From Bartonella sp. 220B (GTDB lineage Bacteria > Pseudomonadota > Alphaproteobacteria > Rhizobiales > Rhizobiaceae): a DNA stretch of 64,000 nt. This document shows, piece after piece, positions 56,351-64,000 of this stretch. The translations under genes were made by a program, and so were the position numbers. Position 1 is the first letter of the stretch, and each line of letters starts with the position of its first letter. A model generated the notes under the pieces. The model had not been told where the DNA came from, searched no databases, and saw only the letters and a program-made list of their open reading frames with translations. The DNA lies in the NCBI RefSeq assembly GCF_026930205.1, contig NZ_JANHOI010000001.1:332431-396430 (forward strand). Reading direction: 5' to 3'.

Positions 56351-57496
56351 ATGAGTGTCCAAACCGTTTTTAAGCATAAAACACATCCTTCTTATCGTGA
56401 TACACGTATTGATGTTTTTCGTTCTTTAGCCTTATTGACGATTTTCATCAACCATATTCCTGGAACCTTATACGAACATATCACACATAAAAACTTTGGT
56501 TTTTCCGATTCAGCAGAAGTCTTTGTTTTGCTTTCAGGGGTTTCGCTTGGATTAAGTTTTCATGCGCATTTATATCAAGAGTCTTTTGTTTTTACTGTTC
56601 GCAAACTTTGGCAGAGAGCTTTGCAGCTTTATGGAGCCTATCTTTTTACAACTTTTGTAACGCTTAGCCTTTTTTTAGGGGCCTTCTTATTATGGCGTAC
56701 AGAGCGACTTTTAATGATGAACAATGTGGGGCTCTTTTATACCCAACCTTTTGTTGCTTTTTTTAGCATCTTAAGCTTGGGGCATCAATTGGGATATAAT
56801 AATATTCTTCCCCTTTATATGACTCTGATGTTTTTTGCACCTCTTCTCCTTTATTGCAGTTGTAAGCACAAAGGGCTGCTGCTTTTGAGCTCGTTCATGC
56901 TCTATCTCCTCTGTGGGTTTTATGAGATTGCTCCACCTTCTTATCCTTTACCAGGACAGTGGTTTTTTAATCCTTTGTCTTGGCAATTCTTGTTTGTTAT
57001 CGGTGTGACGAGCACTTTGTCTCTTAAACAAGGAAAAACCATCGCTTTTCAGCCTTTTTGGCTTGTGCTTGCTGCTAGCTATCTTTTGCTTTCGCTGTTA
57101 TGGGTCCGCTTGAATTGGTGGGGTGTTGTACAGTGGCTTGGCTGGTCTTCTTCCCCTTTGATGAATTTTAATAAAACTTTTTTAAGTTTGCCGCGTCTGC
57201 TTCATGTGATTGCTTTAGCGACGCTGTTTCTCTGTTTGCCGCGCTTGAGTGCGTGTTTTCGTGTCTCTCCACAACATCCCTTGGCAATCTTAGGAAAACA
57301 CAGTTTAGCAGTCTTTGTAACCGGTACGGTGTTTGCTATGTTTGGGCAGATTTTAAAAACAATGATGACAGGAACGTTTTTTTCCGATACCCTTCTCATT
57401 GTAAGTGGTATTATAGTGCAATTTGGGGTCGCTTATTATTGTGAAAAACGTCACTCTTTGCAGCGGTTTTCTGCAAAAAAAACTGCCAGTTTGTAA
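56351..57496 (+). CDS. OpgC-like integral membrane protein
   Basis: Membrane protein of 381 residues with about ten hydrophobic segments. The start region RDTRIDVFRSLALLTIFINH, followed by PGTLYEHITHKNFGFSDSAE and VFVLLSGVSLG, is characteristic of the OpgC family, which adds succinyl groups to osmoregulated periplasmic glucans; the OpgC domain is part of the larger acyltransferase-3-like group. ATG at 56351 is chosen because GGAGG (56339-56343) is well placed; the frame starts at 56318. Divergent from the ThiE-like gene. No glucan synthase is in the window, so the exact substrate is open. Confidence 0.85.
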   Translation: MSVQTVFKHKTHPSYRDTRIDVFRSLALLTIFINHIPGTLYEHITHKNFGFSDSAEVFVLLSGVSLGLSFHAHLYQESFVFTVRKLWQRALQLYGAYLFTTFVTLSLFLGAFLLWRTERLLMMNNVGLFYTQPFVAFFSILSLGHQLGYNNILPLYMTLMFFAPLLLYCSCKHKGLLLLSSFMLYLLCGFYEIAPPSYPLPGQWFFNPLSWQFLFVIGVTSTLSLKQGKTIAFQPFWLVLAASYLLLSLLWVRLNWWGVVQWLGWSSSPLMNFNKTFLSLPRLLHVIALATLFLCLPRLSACFRVSPQHPLAILGKHSLAVFVTGTVFAMFGQILKTMMTGTFFSDTLLIVSGIIVQFGVAYYCEKRHSLQRFSAKKTASL

Positions 57497-57661
57497 TGCT
57501 GCTCTTAGACGCGTTAACCTTAGCTTAAGAAGCACATTGCGCAAGAATTTTAAAAGAGGTAGTTAATTAAAAAAATTATTCACTATAGAAAATAAAGAAA
57601 CTTTTTCATTCTCACTTCGTTGAAGATCGTAATTTTTGTGAGGATATTTGGAGTATAAAGC

Positions 57662-58180
57662 GTGAGTGCACCTAAACATTCCGATGATGAACCCATCATC
57701 ATGATTGAGCATAGTGCTTTTGAAAATGCTTTTAATCGCCTCTATGAAGAGACGATGACATTGATCGAAGAAACAGCAACCTATATCGACACCGAAGGAA
57801 AATTCGTTGCACGTTCTCTTTCAGCAGAAATTTCTGCTCTTTATGCAAAAGAAGCAATGTTTCTCAGTACAAGGCTAATGCAAATTGCCTCTCAACTCCT
57901 CCTTCTTCGCGCCGAGCGCGAAGGAGAAATGACACCAGAACAAATACAAAAAGAAATTGCAAAAGTATCATTGCATACACCAACACTAGAATTAGAAAGT
58001 GCTCATTGGCAAGAATTACCAGCAGTCTTCCGCAATTTTGTTGCACGTTCGCTGCGTCTCGAAGCGCGTATGCAATATATACGCACCAATAAAGAAGACG
58101 GATTACCTCATCTCGTAGAAGAGGAAAATCCCGTAGGAAAACAAATCGAATTTCTGAAAACAGCATTTCGGCATTCTTAG
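57662..58180 (+). CDS. rcdA: RcdA-like protein (DUF1465), regulator of CtrA degradation
   Basis: Adaptor-type protein of 172 residues; in Caulobacter RcdA helps deliver CtrA to the ClpXP protease in the cell cycle. The core has the family features: FNRLYEETMTLIEETATYID, LYAKEAMFLSTRLMQIASQL, LLLRAEREGEMTPEQIQKEI, and a conserved RLEARMQYIR late segment. The GTG or TTG start context is unusual: translation begins at GTG 57662, GGAG lying 13 bases before it. The gene is alone, followed by cassette III on the opposite strand. Confidence 0.85.
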   Translation: MSAPKHSDDEPIIMIEHSAFENAFNRLYEETMTLIEETATYIDTEGKFVARSLSAEISALYAKEAMFLSTRLMQIASQLLLLRAEREGEMTPEQIQKEIAKVSLHTPTLELESAHWQELPAVFRNFVARSLRLEARMQYIRTNKEDGLPHLVEEENPVGKQIEFLKTAFRHS

Positions 58181-58283
58181 TTCTTAGAAAATTTTGTATC
58201 GCGTTTTTTGTATTTCGCATCACATCAAAACTGGTGAGAAAAGCAGTGGCACTTTTGCGTATTGATCTTACTTATTCAAGATT

Positions 58284-58643
58284 TTACTTCTGATCAGAGA
58301 TGAGCTGTAAAATTGCCCTTTGTTTTACAGAATTGAGAACTCTAAAGCTTTTTAAAAGCAGATATTCCTCTTTGCTCGAGATGATTTCATCATGAGGGTA
58401 TGGGGGCTGTTGTTTTGTAAAAATCTCCGCGTAAAAAAAAGAAAGTGGCACATTGAGAATATTGGCAATTTCGTTCAAACGCCCTGCGCTTATACGATTT
58501 AATCCTGTTTCATATTTTTGGATTTGTTGCGCGCTTACCCTCAAGTAGCTCCCTAATTCTTTCTGAGACATTTTCAGCATTTTGCGCTTAAGGCGAATTT
58601 TTTTGCCTATCAAAATATCGTGAAAAAGATTTTTGGCTTGCAT
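58284..58643 (-). CDS. XRE-type HTH regulator of the Brt-linked family, cassette III
   Basis: Third intact paralogue, 119 residues from the ATG at 58643. Helix-turn-helix: IGKKIRLKRKMLKMSQKELG, YLRVSAQQIQKYETGLNRIS, GRLNEIANILNVPLSFFYAE. It differs from I and II mainly in the recognition-helix area (SYLRVSAQQ versus QSLNLSAQQ), so DNA preference could differ. The tail YLLLKSFRVLNSVKQRAILQ is almost identical. It lies between rcdA and ruvC, with its leader upstream. Confidence 0.88.
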   Translation of the reverse strand: MQAKNLFHDILIGKKIRLKRKMLKMSQKELGSYLRVSAQQIQKYETGLNRISAGRLNEIANILNVPLSFFYAEIFTKQQPPYPHDEIISSKEEYLLLKSFRVLNSVKQRAILQLISDQK

Positions 58644-58939
58644 TTTATGCCCCCCCACCGGTTGCGAGCGCCCTCGCGTTGGTATTCCGGGAGTCTAAAA
58701 ACACTGACTCAAATCAGCATTTTGCTTTTAGTGCTTATTGCACCTGGACATAGCAAAATCTCCCGGAATTCCGGGACACCCGCAAAGCGGGGGAAATTTT
58801 ATGTTTGAGTCTTCGGGTTTTTAGATCCCTATTGATCGTTGCGTATACGACCAAAATCACCTTTTTAGTCATAAAGGAATTTCGGGGGATTTACAATAAA
58901 AATGAAAATGTTTCTGTAATTTACAGTTTTTCTGAGAGG
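58644..58939 (-). ncRNA. Brt-like structured leader RNA, cassette III
   Basis: Runs on the minus strand from CCTCTCAGAAAAACT to the HTH start. The local stem is the perfect 16-base palindrome TCCCGGAATTCCGGGA (58761-58776), and the competing site ATTCCGGGAG is at 58684-58693 (plus-strand coordinates), the reverse complement of CTCCCGGAAT at 58760-58769. The loop stem near TTGCTTTTAGTGCTTATTGC is less perfect than in cassettes I and II. RNA ends are not known. Confidence 0.7.
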
Positions 58940-59044
58940 CTTTGTCTTTAGCACTATGCTTGGCTCAAGGCATTTCAATCTCTTTTTTCTTTGTTTATAA
59001 GTGCATCTGTTCAAACACGGCAAAAGTGTATAGACTTGCGATTT

Positions 59045-59554
59045 ATGGCAGAGACGATTCGTATTATAGGCATTGATCCCGGATTACGGCATACAGGATG
59101 GGGGGTCATCGATCTCTTAGGAAATCGCCTTCAATTCATTGCAGCAGGGACGGTTTCTTCTAATGTACGCTGTGACCTTGCTTCCAGACTCTGCCAACTC
59201 TATAGAGGACTTTCAGAGATCGTGCATCAATTTATGCCCCATGAAGCGGCTGTGGAACATGTGTTTGTCAATAAAGATGCTACGGCTACTTTAAAACTTG
59301 GTCAAGCGCGTGCTGTTGCTCTGCTTGTTCCAGCGCAAGCAAATCTTCCCGTTTTTGAATATGCGCCAAATAAAGTAAAAAAATCAGTTATTGGTGTTGG
59401 TCATGGTGCTAAAGAACAAATTCATATGATGGTAAAAGTTTTGCTGCCTCGTGCTGAATTTGATAGCAATGATGCGGCTGATGCGCTCGCTCTTGCTCTT
59501 TGCCATAGCATGCACCGCAGCAGCATCTCTCATCGTTCAAGAATTACAGCATGA
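59045..59554 (+). CDS. ruvC: Holliday junction endonuclease RuvC
   Basis: Resolves Holliday junctions with RuvAB. The ATG at 59045 gives 169 residues and the family start [20 protein letters not shown] with the first catalytic aspartate. The [20 protein letters not shown] segment and the C-terminal [15 protein letters not shown] complete the acidic site. The frame is open 18 codons further upstream without support. A 15-base direct repeat spans its stop and the ruvA start. Confidence 0.96.
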   Translation: MAETIRIIGIDPGLRHTGWGVIDLLGNRLQFIAAGTVSSNVRCDLASRLCQLYRGLSEIVHQFMPHEAAVEHVFVNKDATATLKLGQARAVALLVPAQANLPVFEYAPNKVKKSVIGVGHGAKEQIHMMVKVLLPRAEFDSNDAADALALALCHSMHRSSISHRSRITA

Positions 59555-59591
59555 TCGAGGTTATGGTATGAGTGAGATTACAGCATGATCG
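59543..59591 (+). repeat. 15-bp direct repeat at the ruvC-ruvA junction
   Basis: ATTACAGCATGATCG occurs at the end of ruvC (59543-59557, where ATGA includes the TGA stop) and again at the start of ruvA (59577-59591, where ATG is the start). It looks like a 34-base tandem duplication that pulled apart an original ATGA stop-start overlap. Confidence 0.7.
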
Positions 59592-60202
59592 GTAAATTAA
59601 AAGGGACCCTTGAACATATCTTTGATGATCATATCCTTGTTGATGTTCATGGGGTGGGGTATGTTGTTTTTATCTCAAATCGGCTGCGTCCTTCTTTACC
59701 GGCTCTTGGTGAAAATATAAGCCTCTTTATTGAAACACATGTGCGTGAAGAGGCAATTCGTCTGTTTGGTTTTGCGACAAGAGCAGAACAAGAATGGTTT
59801 TGCTTGCTGCAAAATGTGCCGGGTGTGGGGGCGAAGGTTGCTTTGGCAATTTTGGGAACTTTATCACCAGATGAACTCGCACAAGCCATTGCATTAAATG
59901 ATATTGCCATGATAAGCCGTGCTCCAGGCGTTGGTAAAAAAGTCAGTGAAAGAATTGTTCGTGAACTCAAAAGTAAAGCACTTCCCTTCCATGACAATGC
60001 TTTTCAGTCTGCTCCTATTGCACATCTGGAAATGGCTAATCAACCAACCAACGAGGCACTTTCTGCTTTGATCAATCTCGGTTTTGAACGAGATCAAGCA
60101 GCCCGTGCTCTTGCTTTGGCAAGGAAAGATCTTGAAGGAGAAGATGTTTCCTCTGCTGTGCTTATTCGCCATAGCCTCAAACTGCTTTCTTCCTCTAGTT
60201 GA
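59585..60202 (+). CDS. ruvA: Holliday junction branch migration protein RuvA
   Basis: Binds four-way junctions and recruits RuvB. The 205-residue product has domain I ([31 protein letters not shown]), the tandem helix-hairpin-helix domain II ([36 protein letters not shown]) and the C-terminal UBA-like domain III ([20 protein letters not shown]). It starts 30 bases after ruvC and ends 13 before ruvB, so the three form an operon. Confidence 0.96.
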   Translation: MIGKLKGTLEHIFDDHILVDVHGVGYVVFISNRLRPSLPALGENISLFIETHVREEAIRLFGFATRAEQEWFCLLQNVPGVGAKVALAILGTLSPDELAQAIALNDIAMISRAPGVGKKVSERIVRELKSKALPFHDNAFQSAPIAHLEMANQPTNEALSALINLGFERDQAARALALARKDLEGEDVSSAVLIRHSLKLLSSSS

Positions 60203-60215
60203 GTAAAAGGTAACA

Positions 60216-61310
60216 ATGCATAAAGATGAAGAACAACGCCTTTTGGGGGCCATTCCCCTTCCTAACGATCCAGATCGTTCCTTAAGGCCGCAAGTGCTCG
60301 ATGACTTTATTGGTCAAGAGGCGGCACGGGCAAATTTGAAAATATTTATCGAAGCAGCAAAAGCGCGCCAAGAGGCGCTCGACCATGTTTTGTTTGTCGG
60401 CCCCCCTGGTTTGGGAAAAACAACCCTTTCACAAATTATGGCTAAAGAATTGGGTGTTAATTTTCGCTCTACCTCAGGACCCGTGATTGCTAAAGCAGGA
60501 GATTTGGCAGCTCTTTTGACTAATCTAGAAGAACGTGATGTGCTTTTTATTGATGAAATTCATCGTTTAAGTCCAGCAATTGAAGAAATTCTTTATCCAG
60601 CTATGGAAGATTATCAGCTGGACCTTATCATTGGGGAAGGACCAGCAGCCCGTTCGGTTAAAATTGATCTTGCTAAATTTACCTTGGTGGCTGCAACGAC
60701 CCGTTTGGGGCTGTTGACAACCCCATTACGAGACCGTTTCGGTATCCCAATCCGTCTCAATTTTTATACCATAGAGGAATTGGAATATATCGTTAAACGC
60801 AATGCTCGGCTTTTTGCTGTACAGATTAGTGATGATGGTGCCCATGAAATTGCCCGCCGTGCACGTGGGACACCACGCATCGCCGGGCGGTTATTGCGCA
60901 GGGTTTGTGACTTTGCTCTGGTGAAGGGTGCCGGAAAAATTGACCGTAATGTTGCCGATGAAGCGCTGTCTCGTCTTGAAGTTGACCATTTAGGACTCGA
61001 TCCGCTTGATCGTCGTTATTTGCTGTTGATTGCGGAAACTTTTTTGGGTGGTCCGGTGGGAATTGAAACAATTGCGGCGGCTCTCTCAGAGCCGCGGGAT
61101 GCCATTGAAGATATTATTGAACCCTATCTGCTCCAGCAAGGTTTTATTCAACGCACGGCACGAGGGCGAATTCTTACAGAACAAGCGTGGGGGCATTTAG
61201 GATTGTCTGCTCCGCTCTCTACAACTTCAACACAAAAACGCACTCAATTGGCTGGGAGACAAAATAATTCATCCTTTCAAACGACTTTGTGGGATGAAGA
61301 AGATGACTAA
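60216..61310 (+). CDS. ruvB: Holliday junction ATP-dependent helicase RuvB
   Basis: Hexameric AAA+ motor of branch migration. The 364-residue product shows the N-terminal [20 protein letters not shown], Walker [10 protein letters not shown], Walker [10 protein letters not shown], sensor 1 VAATTR and the arginine-finger LRDRFGI, then the winged-helix domain ([27 protein letters not shown]). Length and order are normal. The tail after residue 335 is Thr/Gln/Ser-rich. Confidence 0.97.
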   Translation: MHKDEEQRLLGAIPLPNDPDRSLRPQVLDDFIGQEAARANLKIFIEAAKARQEALDHVLFVGPPGLGKTTLSQIMAKELGVNFRSTSGPVIAKAGDLAALLTNLEERDVLFIDEIHRLSPAIEEILYPAMEDYQLDLIIGEGPAARSVKIDLAKFTLVAATTRLGLLTTPLRDRFGIPIRLNFYTIEELEYIVKRNARLFAVQISDDGAHEIARRARGTPRIAGRLLRRVCDFALVKGAGKIDRNVADEALSRLEVDHLGLDPLDRRYLLLIAETFLGGPVGIETIAAALSEPRDAIEDIIEPYLLQQGFIQRTARGRILTEQAWGHLGLSAPLSTTSTQKRTQLAGRQNNSSFQTTLWDEEDD

Positions 61311-61523
61311 AAGAGTGTTTTTTAAAGCTGTCAGTGTTGATTATAGATAACAATAGAGTGTCTGTATGGGGATATTGTCTCTATAGGGGCTGTAGGGGAA
61401 TGCTTATAGAATAAGCTTGGAGCCTTTGCGGGTGTTGTGCCCTCAATTCCATGATTTTAACACAAAAATACCGTCAATGATGTGATATAAAGGACAATTT
61501 ACAACTCCAAAAAATGGGATGGG

Positions 61524-61973
61524 ATGGCACAAGTGATGGAAACATCTTCTTTTAAAAATGATCATACAAACACTTTTCATGATTTTCAGGTACGCGTGTA
61601 TGTTGCTGATACAGATTTCTCTGGCGTGGTTTATCATGCTCGCTATCTGGAATTTTTTGAACGAGGACGTTCAGAATTTTTACGGGAGACAGGTTTTAAT
61701 AGCAAGATGTTAGCATCTGGGATTGAAGGGGAAAAACTGTTTTTTGTGGTTCGTCATATGGATATCAATTTTTTACATCCAGCGCAAATCGATAATCTTT
61801 TAACAATCAAAACACGGATTAATCGTCGTCAAGGAGCACGCTTTTTTATGGAACAGGTGCTTATGCGTGAAGATGAGATGTTGGTAACAGCAAAAGTGGA
61901 AATTGCTCTCATTAATGAAATAGGAAAACCACGACGTTTACCTAAAGAGCTTTTTTCGACAATGCTTGTTTAA
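61524..61973 (+). CDS. ybgC: Tol-Pal system-associated acyl-CoA thioesterase
   Basis: Hot-dog-fold thioesterase found with the tol genes. The 149-residue product has the family core RVYVADTDFSGVVYHARYLE with the catalytic aspartate, then FFERGRSEFLRETGF, and the hot-dog helix and strands. It lies between ruvB (213 bases away) and tolQ (156 bases away), the standard rhizobial order. The chosen ATG gives a slightly long N-terminus; starts at the next Met codons are possible. Confidence 0.93.
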   Translation: MAQVMETSSFKNDHTNTFHDFQVRVYVADTDFSGVVYHARYLEFFERGRSEFLRETGFNSKMLASGIEGEKLFFVVRHMDINFLHPAQIDNLLTIKTRINRRQGARFFMEQVLMREDEMLVTAKVEIALINEIGKPRRLPKELFSTMLV

Positions 61974-62129
61974 AATTGTACTCTGTTCAAAATGAACATT
62001 GTTTTGGTACTTTGGGTCTTGGTGCTTTGGCTGAGCAGAGTGAAATTTTTTCTGAAATTTAGAAACTATAAAACAATCTGTTTTATTAACTTTTAACAAA
62101 TCAATCTTTCATTGAGAGGGACAAAAAAA

Positions 62130-62843
62130 ATGCCGCATGTAGAATTAACAAATCCAGAGGTGATTGGAATATTGCATTTGTTTATGCAAGCGGGTTTTGC
62201 TGTTAAAGCTGTGATGATTGGCTTGCTGCTCGCTTCTATATGGAGTTGGGCGATTATTTTTGATAAAATTTTGACCTATCGAAGAATACGGCGTGATATA
62301 AAACAATTTGAACGTATCTTTTGGTCGGGTAAAGCGTTAGAAGATCTTTATACAGAATGTAAAAGTCGGCGCACCAGCAGTATATCTGCTGTTTTTATGG
62401 CAGCGATGGTGGAATGGCAAAAATCCCTTGAAAAGGGCATTCATACTTCGATAAGTTTGCAGAGTCGCATTGATAAGGCGATGGATCTTACGCTGGGACG
62501 TGAAAGTGCAAAAATAGAATCAAAATTAGGTTTTTTAGCTACATTGGGATCGGCGGGACCTTTTATCGGTCTTTTTGGAACAGTGATTGGAATTATGAGT
62601 TCCTTTCTTTCTATTTCAGCATCTCAAAATACCTCATTGGCTATTGTTGCACCAGGCATTGCCGAAGCACTTTTAGCAACCGCTATCGGGTTGTTTGCAG
62701 CAATTCCAGCGGTTATTGCTTATAACAAACTGGTCCATGAAAGTACGCGGATTATTGCACAAATAGAAAATTTTGCTGATGAATTTTCAACAATTGTCTC
62801 ACGGCGTATTGATGAAACGACCACATCACATTCACCATTATAA
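62130..62843 (+). CDS. tolQ: Tol-Pal system proton channel TolQ
   Basis: Inner-membrane proton channel of the Tol-Pal system, which keeps the outer membrane tight to the cell wall during division. The ATG at 62130 follows GAGAGGGAC. Three membrane helices: about 15-40 (MQAGFAVKAVMIGLLLASIW), then a pair near 135-160 and 175-200 (ATLGSAGPFIGLFGTVIGIM, IAEALLATAIGLFAAIPAVI). The conserved Thr of TVIGIM and the GLFAAIPA motif are present. It has 237 residues, the normal length. Confidence 0.95.
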   Translation: MPHVELTNPEVIGILHLFMQAGFAVKAVMIGLLLASIWSWAIIFDKILTYRRIRRDIKQFERIFWSGKALEDLYTECKSRRTSSISAVFMAAMVEWQKSLEKGIHTSISLQSRIDKAMDLTLGRESAKIESKLGFLATLGSAGPFIGLFGTVIGIMSSFLSISASQNTSLAIVAPGIAEALLATAIGLFAAIPAVIAYNKLVHESTRIIAQIENFADEFSTIVSRRIDETTTSHSPL

Positions 62844-62854
62844 GGGGAGATTTT

Positions 62855-63304
62855 ATGGGAATTTCTGTTGCTTCTTCTCAAAAAAAGACACGCAGGCGGC
62901 ATCATTCGCATCGTCAATTAATGAGTGAGATCAATGTTACGCCATTTGTTGATGTCATGCTGGTGTTGTTGATTATTTTTATGGTCTCTGCTCCTCTTTT
63001 GGTCAACGGGGTGCCTCTTGATTTGCCTCATAGTCAGGCGGGACCCGTGCACATGCAAGACACGCCGCTTACGGTTTCATTAGACGCGCGAGGGCGCTTC
63101 GCCATTAATCAAGACTATTATGAAACAGCTGAAGCGCTGATTGCACAACTTAAAGCCAAATTGGACTCTGAACCTGCACAAAAGAACAAACGTCTTTTTG
63201 TGCGTGCTGCTAAAACTGTTGAATATCAACAAGTGTTAAAATTGCTCGCCGATATTCAAAAAGCAGGTTTTTCACAAGTGGCTTTAGCCAGTTTGGCGCA
63301 ATAA
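62855..63304 (+). CDS. tolR: Tol-Pal system protein TolR
   Basis: Partner of TolQ, with one membrane helix and a periplasmic domain. Of its 149 residues, the segment SEINVTPFVDVMLVLLIIFM carries the channel aspartate. The basic leader (KKTRRRHHSHRQ) fits a cytoplasmic N-terminus, and the C-terminal VEYQQVLKLLADIQKAGFSQ belongs to the dimeric periplasmic fold. It starts 11 bases after tolQ. Confidence 0.95.
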   Translation: MGISVASSQKKTRRRHHSHRQLMSEINVTPFVDVMLVLLIIFMVSAPLLVNGVPLDLPHSQAGPVHMQDTPLTVSLDARGRFAINQDYYETAEALIAQLKAKLDSEPAQKNKRLFVRAAKTVEYQQVLKLLADIQKAGFSQVALASLAQ

Positions 63305-63391
63305 GATGATGATGAACTGTCACATGTTGTACGTAAAATACACCTTGTCTGTGAAGAAACAGGCAGTTCTAAAAAAACACAAGGCATGGAG

Positions 63392-64000
63392 ATGAACAAA
63401 GACTCTTATCATAGCATGAAACGAGGCTTGGCTTTATCCCTTGTTATACATGGGATTTTGCTCAGTTGGGCGAGTGTCCATTTCATCAGTGTGGTCTCTT
63501 TGCCACAGCAATTGGAAGCAATTCCCATCACCCTTGCTCCTTTAACGCAAGAGCTGTCTTCTCAACAAGGGGCAGCGGAGGCTCCTGTGGGGGAAATTCC
63601 AGCAATAAAACCAACGACCAAACCACAAGAAAAAGAGGATGCACGTCATTTTGGAGAAGGAAAAATTGACAGTCTCGCACCTTTTAAACCAAACGAAAAA
63701 CCACGGATCATTGAAGCAACCCCTCCGTCATCAGGAGAAAAGAATCCGTTGGAAAAGCCTTTACCAGAATTGACAGAACAGGAATTCTCACAAGCAAAAA
63801 CAGAAATGCCGCCAAAAATAGAGCCTCCGCAAGAGGATGCGTCAAAGCTTATGCCCGATGCGCCTTTGGAGCCCCCCCAAGAGGATACTCCAGGGTTGAA
63901 GCCCGAGGTGCCTTTAGAGCCCCCCCAAGAGGATACTCCTAGGTTGAAGCCCGAGGTGCCTTTAGAGACCCCCCAAGAGGATACTCCAAGGTTGAAGCCC
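63392..64000 (+). CDS. tolA: TolA, 5' part (runs off the window)
   Basis: Inner-membrane protein that spans the periplasm and links TolQR to Pal. The visible 203 codons give one N-terminal membrane helix (GLALSLVIHGILLSWA, about 12-27), with the SxxxH residues expected in TolA, then a Pro/Glu/Lys-rich stretch instead of the usual alanine-rich helix. ATG at 63392 has AAGG seven bases before it; ATG at 63386 is also in frame. The end of the visible part consists of tandem 16-residue repeats (from 63815). The C-terminal domain is outside the window. Confidence 0.88.
   Translation, partial: MNKDSYHSMKRGLALSLVIHGILLSWASVHFISVVSLPQQLEAIPITLAPLTQELSSQQGAAEAPVGEIPAIKPTTKPQEKEDARHFGEGKIDSLAPFKPNEKPRIIEATPPSSGEKNPLEKPLPELTEQEFSQAKTEMPPKIEPPQEDASKLMPDAPLEPPQEDTPGLKPEVPLEPPQEDTPRLKPEVPLETPQEDTPRLKP
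63815..64000 (+). repeat. Tandem 48-bp repeats inside tolA
   Basis: Units of 48 bases (16 codons) start at 63815 (degenerate, EPPQEDASKLMPDA), 63863, 63911 and 63959 (cut by the window end). The later units encode PLEPPQEDTPxLKPEV with near-identical DNA. The array probably continues beyond the window. Confidence 0.85.

Overview
The window reads as a piece of a Bartonella chromosome (Alphaproteobacteria, Hyphomicrobiales). The evidence is: AT-rich DNA with rhizobial gene orders (leuS-lptE; fdxA-carD near an rpoH; DUF4164-zapA beside tkt-gap-pgk-fba; ruvCAB-ybgC-tolQRA); alphaproteobacterial marker genes (gapR, rcdA, carD); and several copies of a genus-typical cassette made of a structured leader RNA (Brt-like) followed by a small HTH protein. 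The species cannot be told from the sequence alone. No rRNA, tRNA, CRISPR array or intact insertion sequence was seen.

Layout. 0-19 kb is mostly core: leuS, lptE, a transaldolase, priA, the F1 part of ATP synthase (atpHAGDC), a two-gene EmrAB-like efflux pair, ispG, ispA, rpmF. 20-33 kb: carD, fdxA, a helicase-derived gene that has lost its motor half, an rpoH-type sigma factor, an M48 lipoprotein protease, thiamine diphosphokinase, a glycine-zipper lipoprotein, uup, gapR, a DUF1036 gene and pyk. Decayed gene scraps lie between uup and gapR. 34-42 kb is central carbon metabolism and division: zapA, DUF4164, tkt, gap, pgk and class I fba. 42-48 kb: rpmE, an ABC exporter, a gene broken by several frameshifts, suhB and efp. 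48-59 kb is an accessory zone: HTH/leader cassettes (one in ruins), a TrbH-like lipoprotein, a Sel1 protein, a Fic protein inserted into a ParE toxin gene, an orphan antitoxin, a TIR-like nucleotide-binding protein, a ThiE-like protein, an OpgC-like membrane protein and rcdA. 59-64 kb is ruvCAB and the Tol-Pal genes, ending inside tolA.

Three signals stand out. (1) Three intact and one disrupted HTH/leader cassettes of about 660 bp share sharp boundaries. Each leader holds a local hairpin whose 3' arm can instead pair over 10 bp with a site just before the HTH gene, the layout of an RNA switch. (2) Decayed partial copies of genes sit beside or near their intact parents: gap 5' end, an internal piece of pyk, two copies of the uup tail, a gapR fragment, the thiE 3' end. 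Two small genes are split by about 1 kb insertions with no transposase. (3) The stretch between thiE and its decayed copy (51.1-55.5 kb) carries Fic, a dead toxin with its live antitoxin, and a TIR-like protein, and looks like a small conflict or defence island. In addition, a roughly 260 bp dispersed repeat occurs three times (17.4, 19.7 and 30.2 kb).
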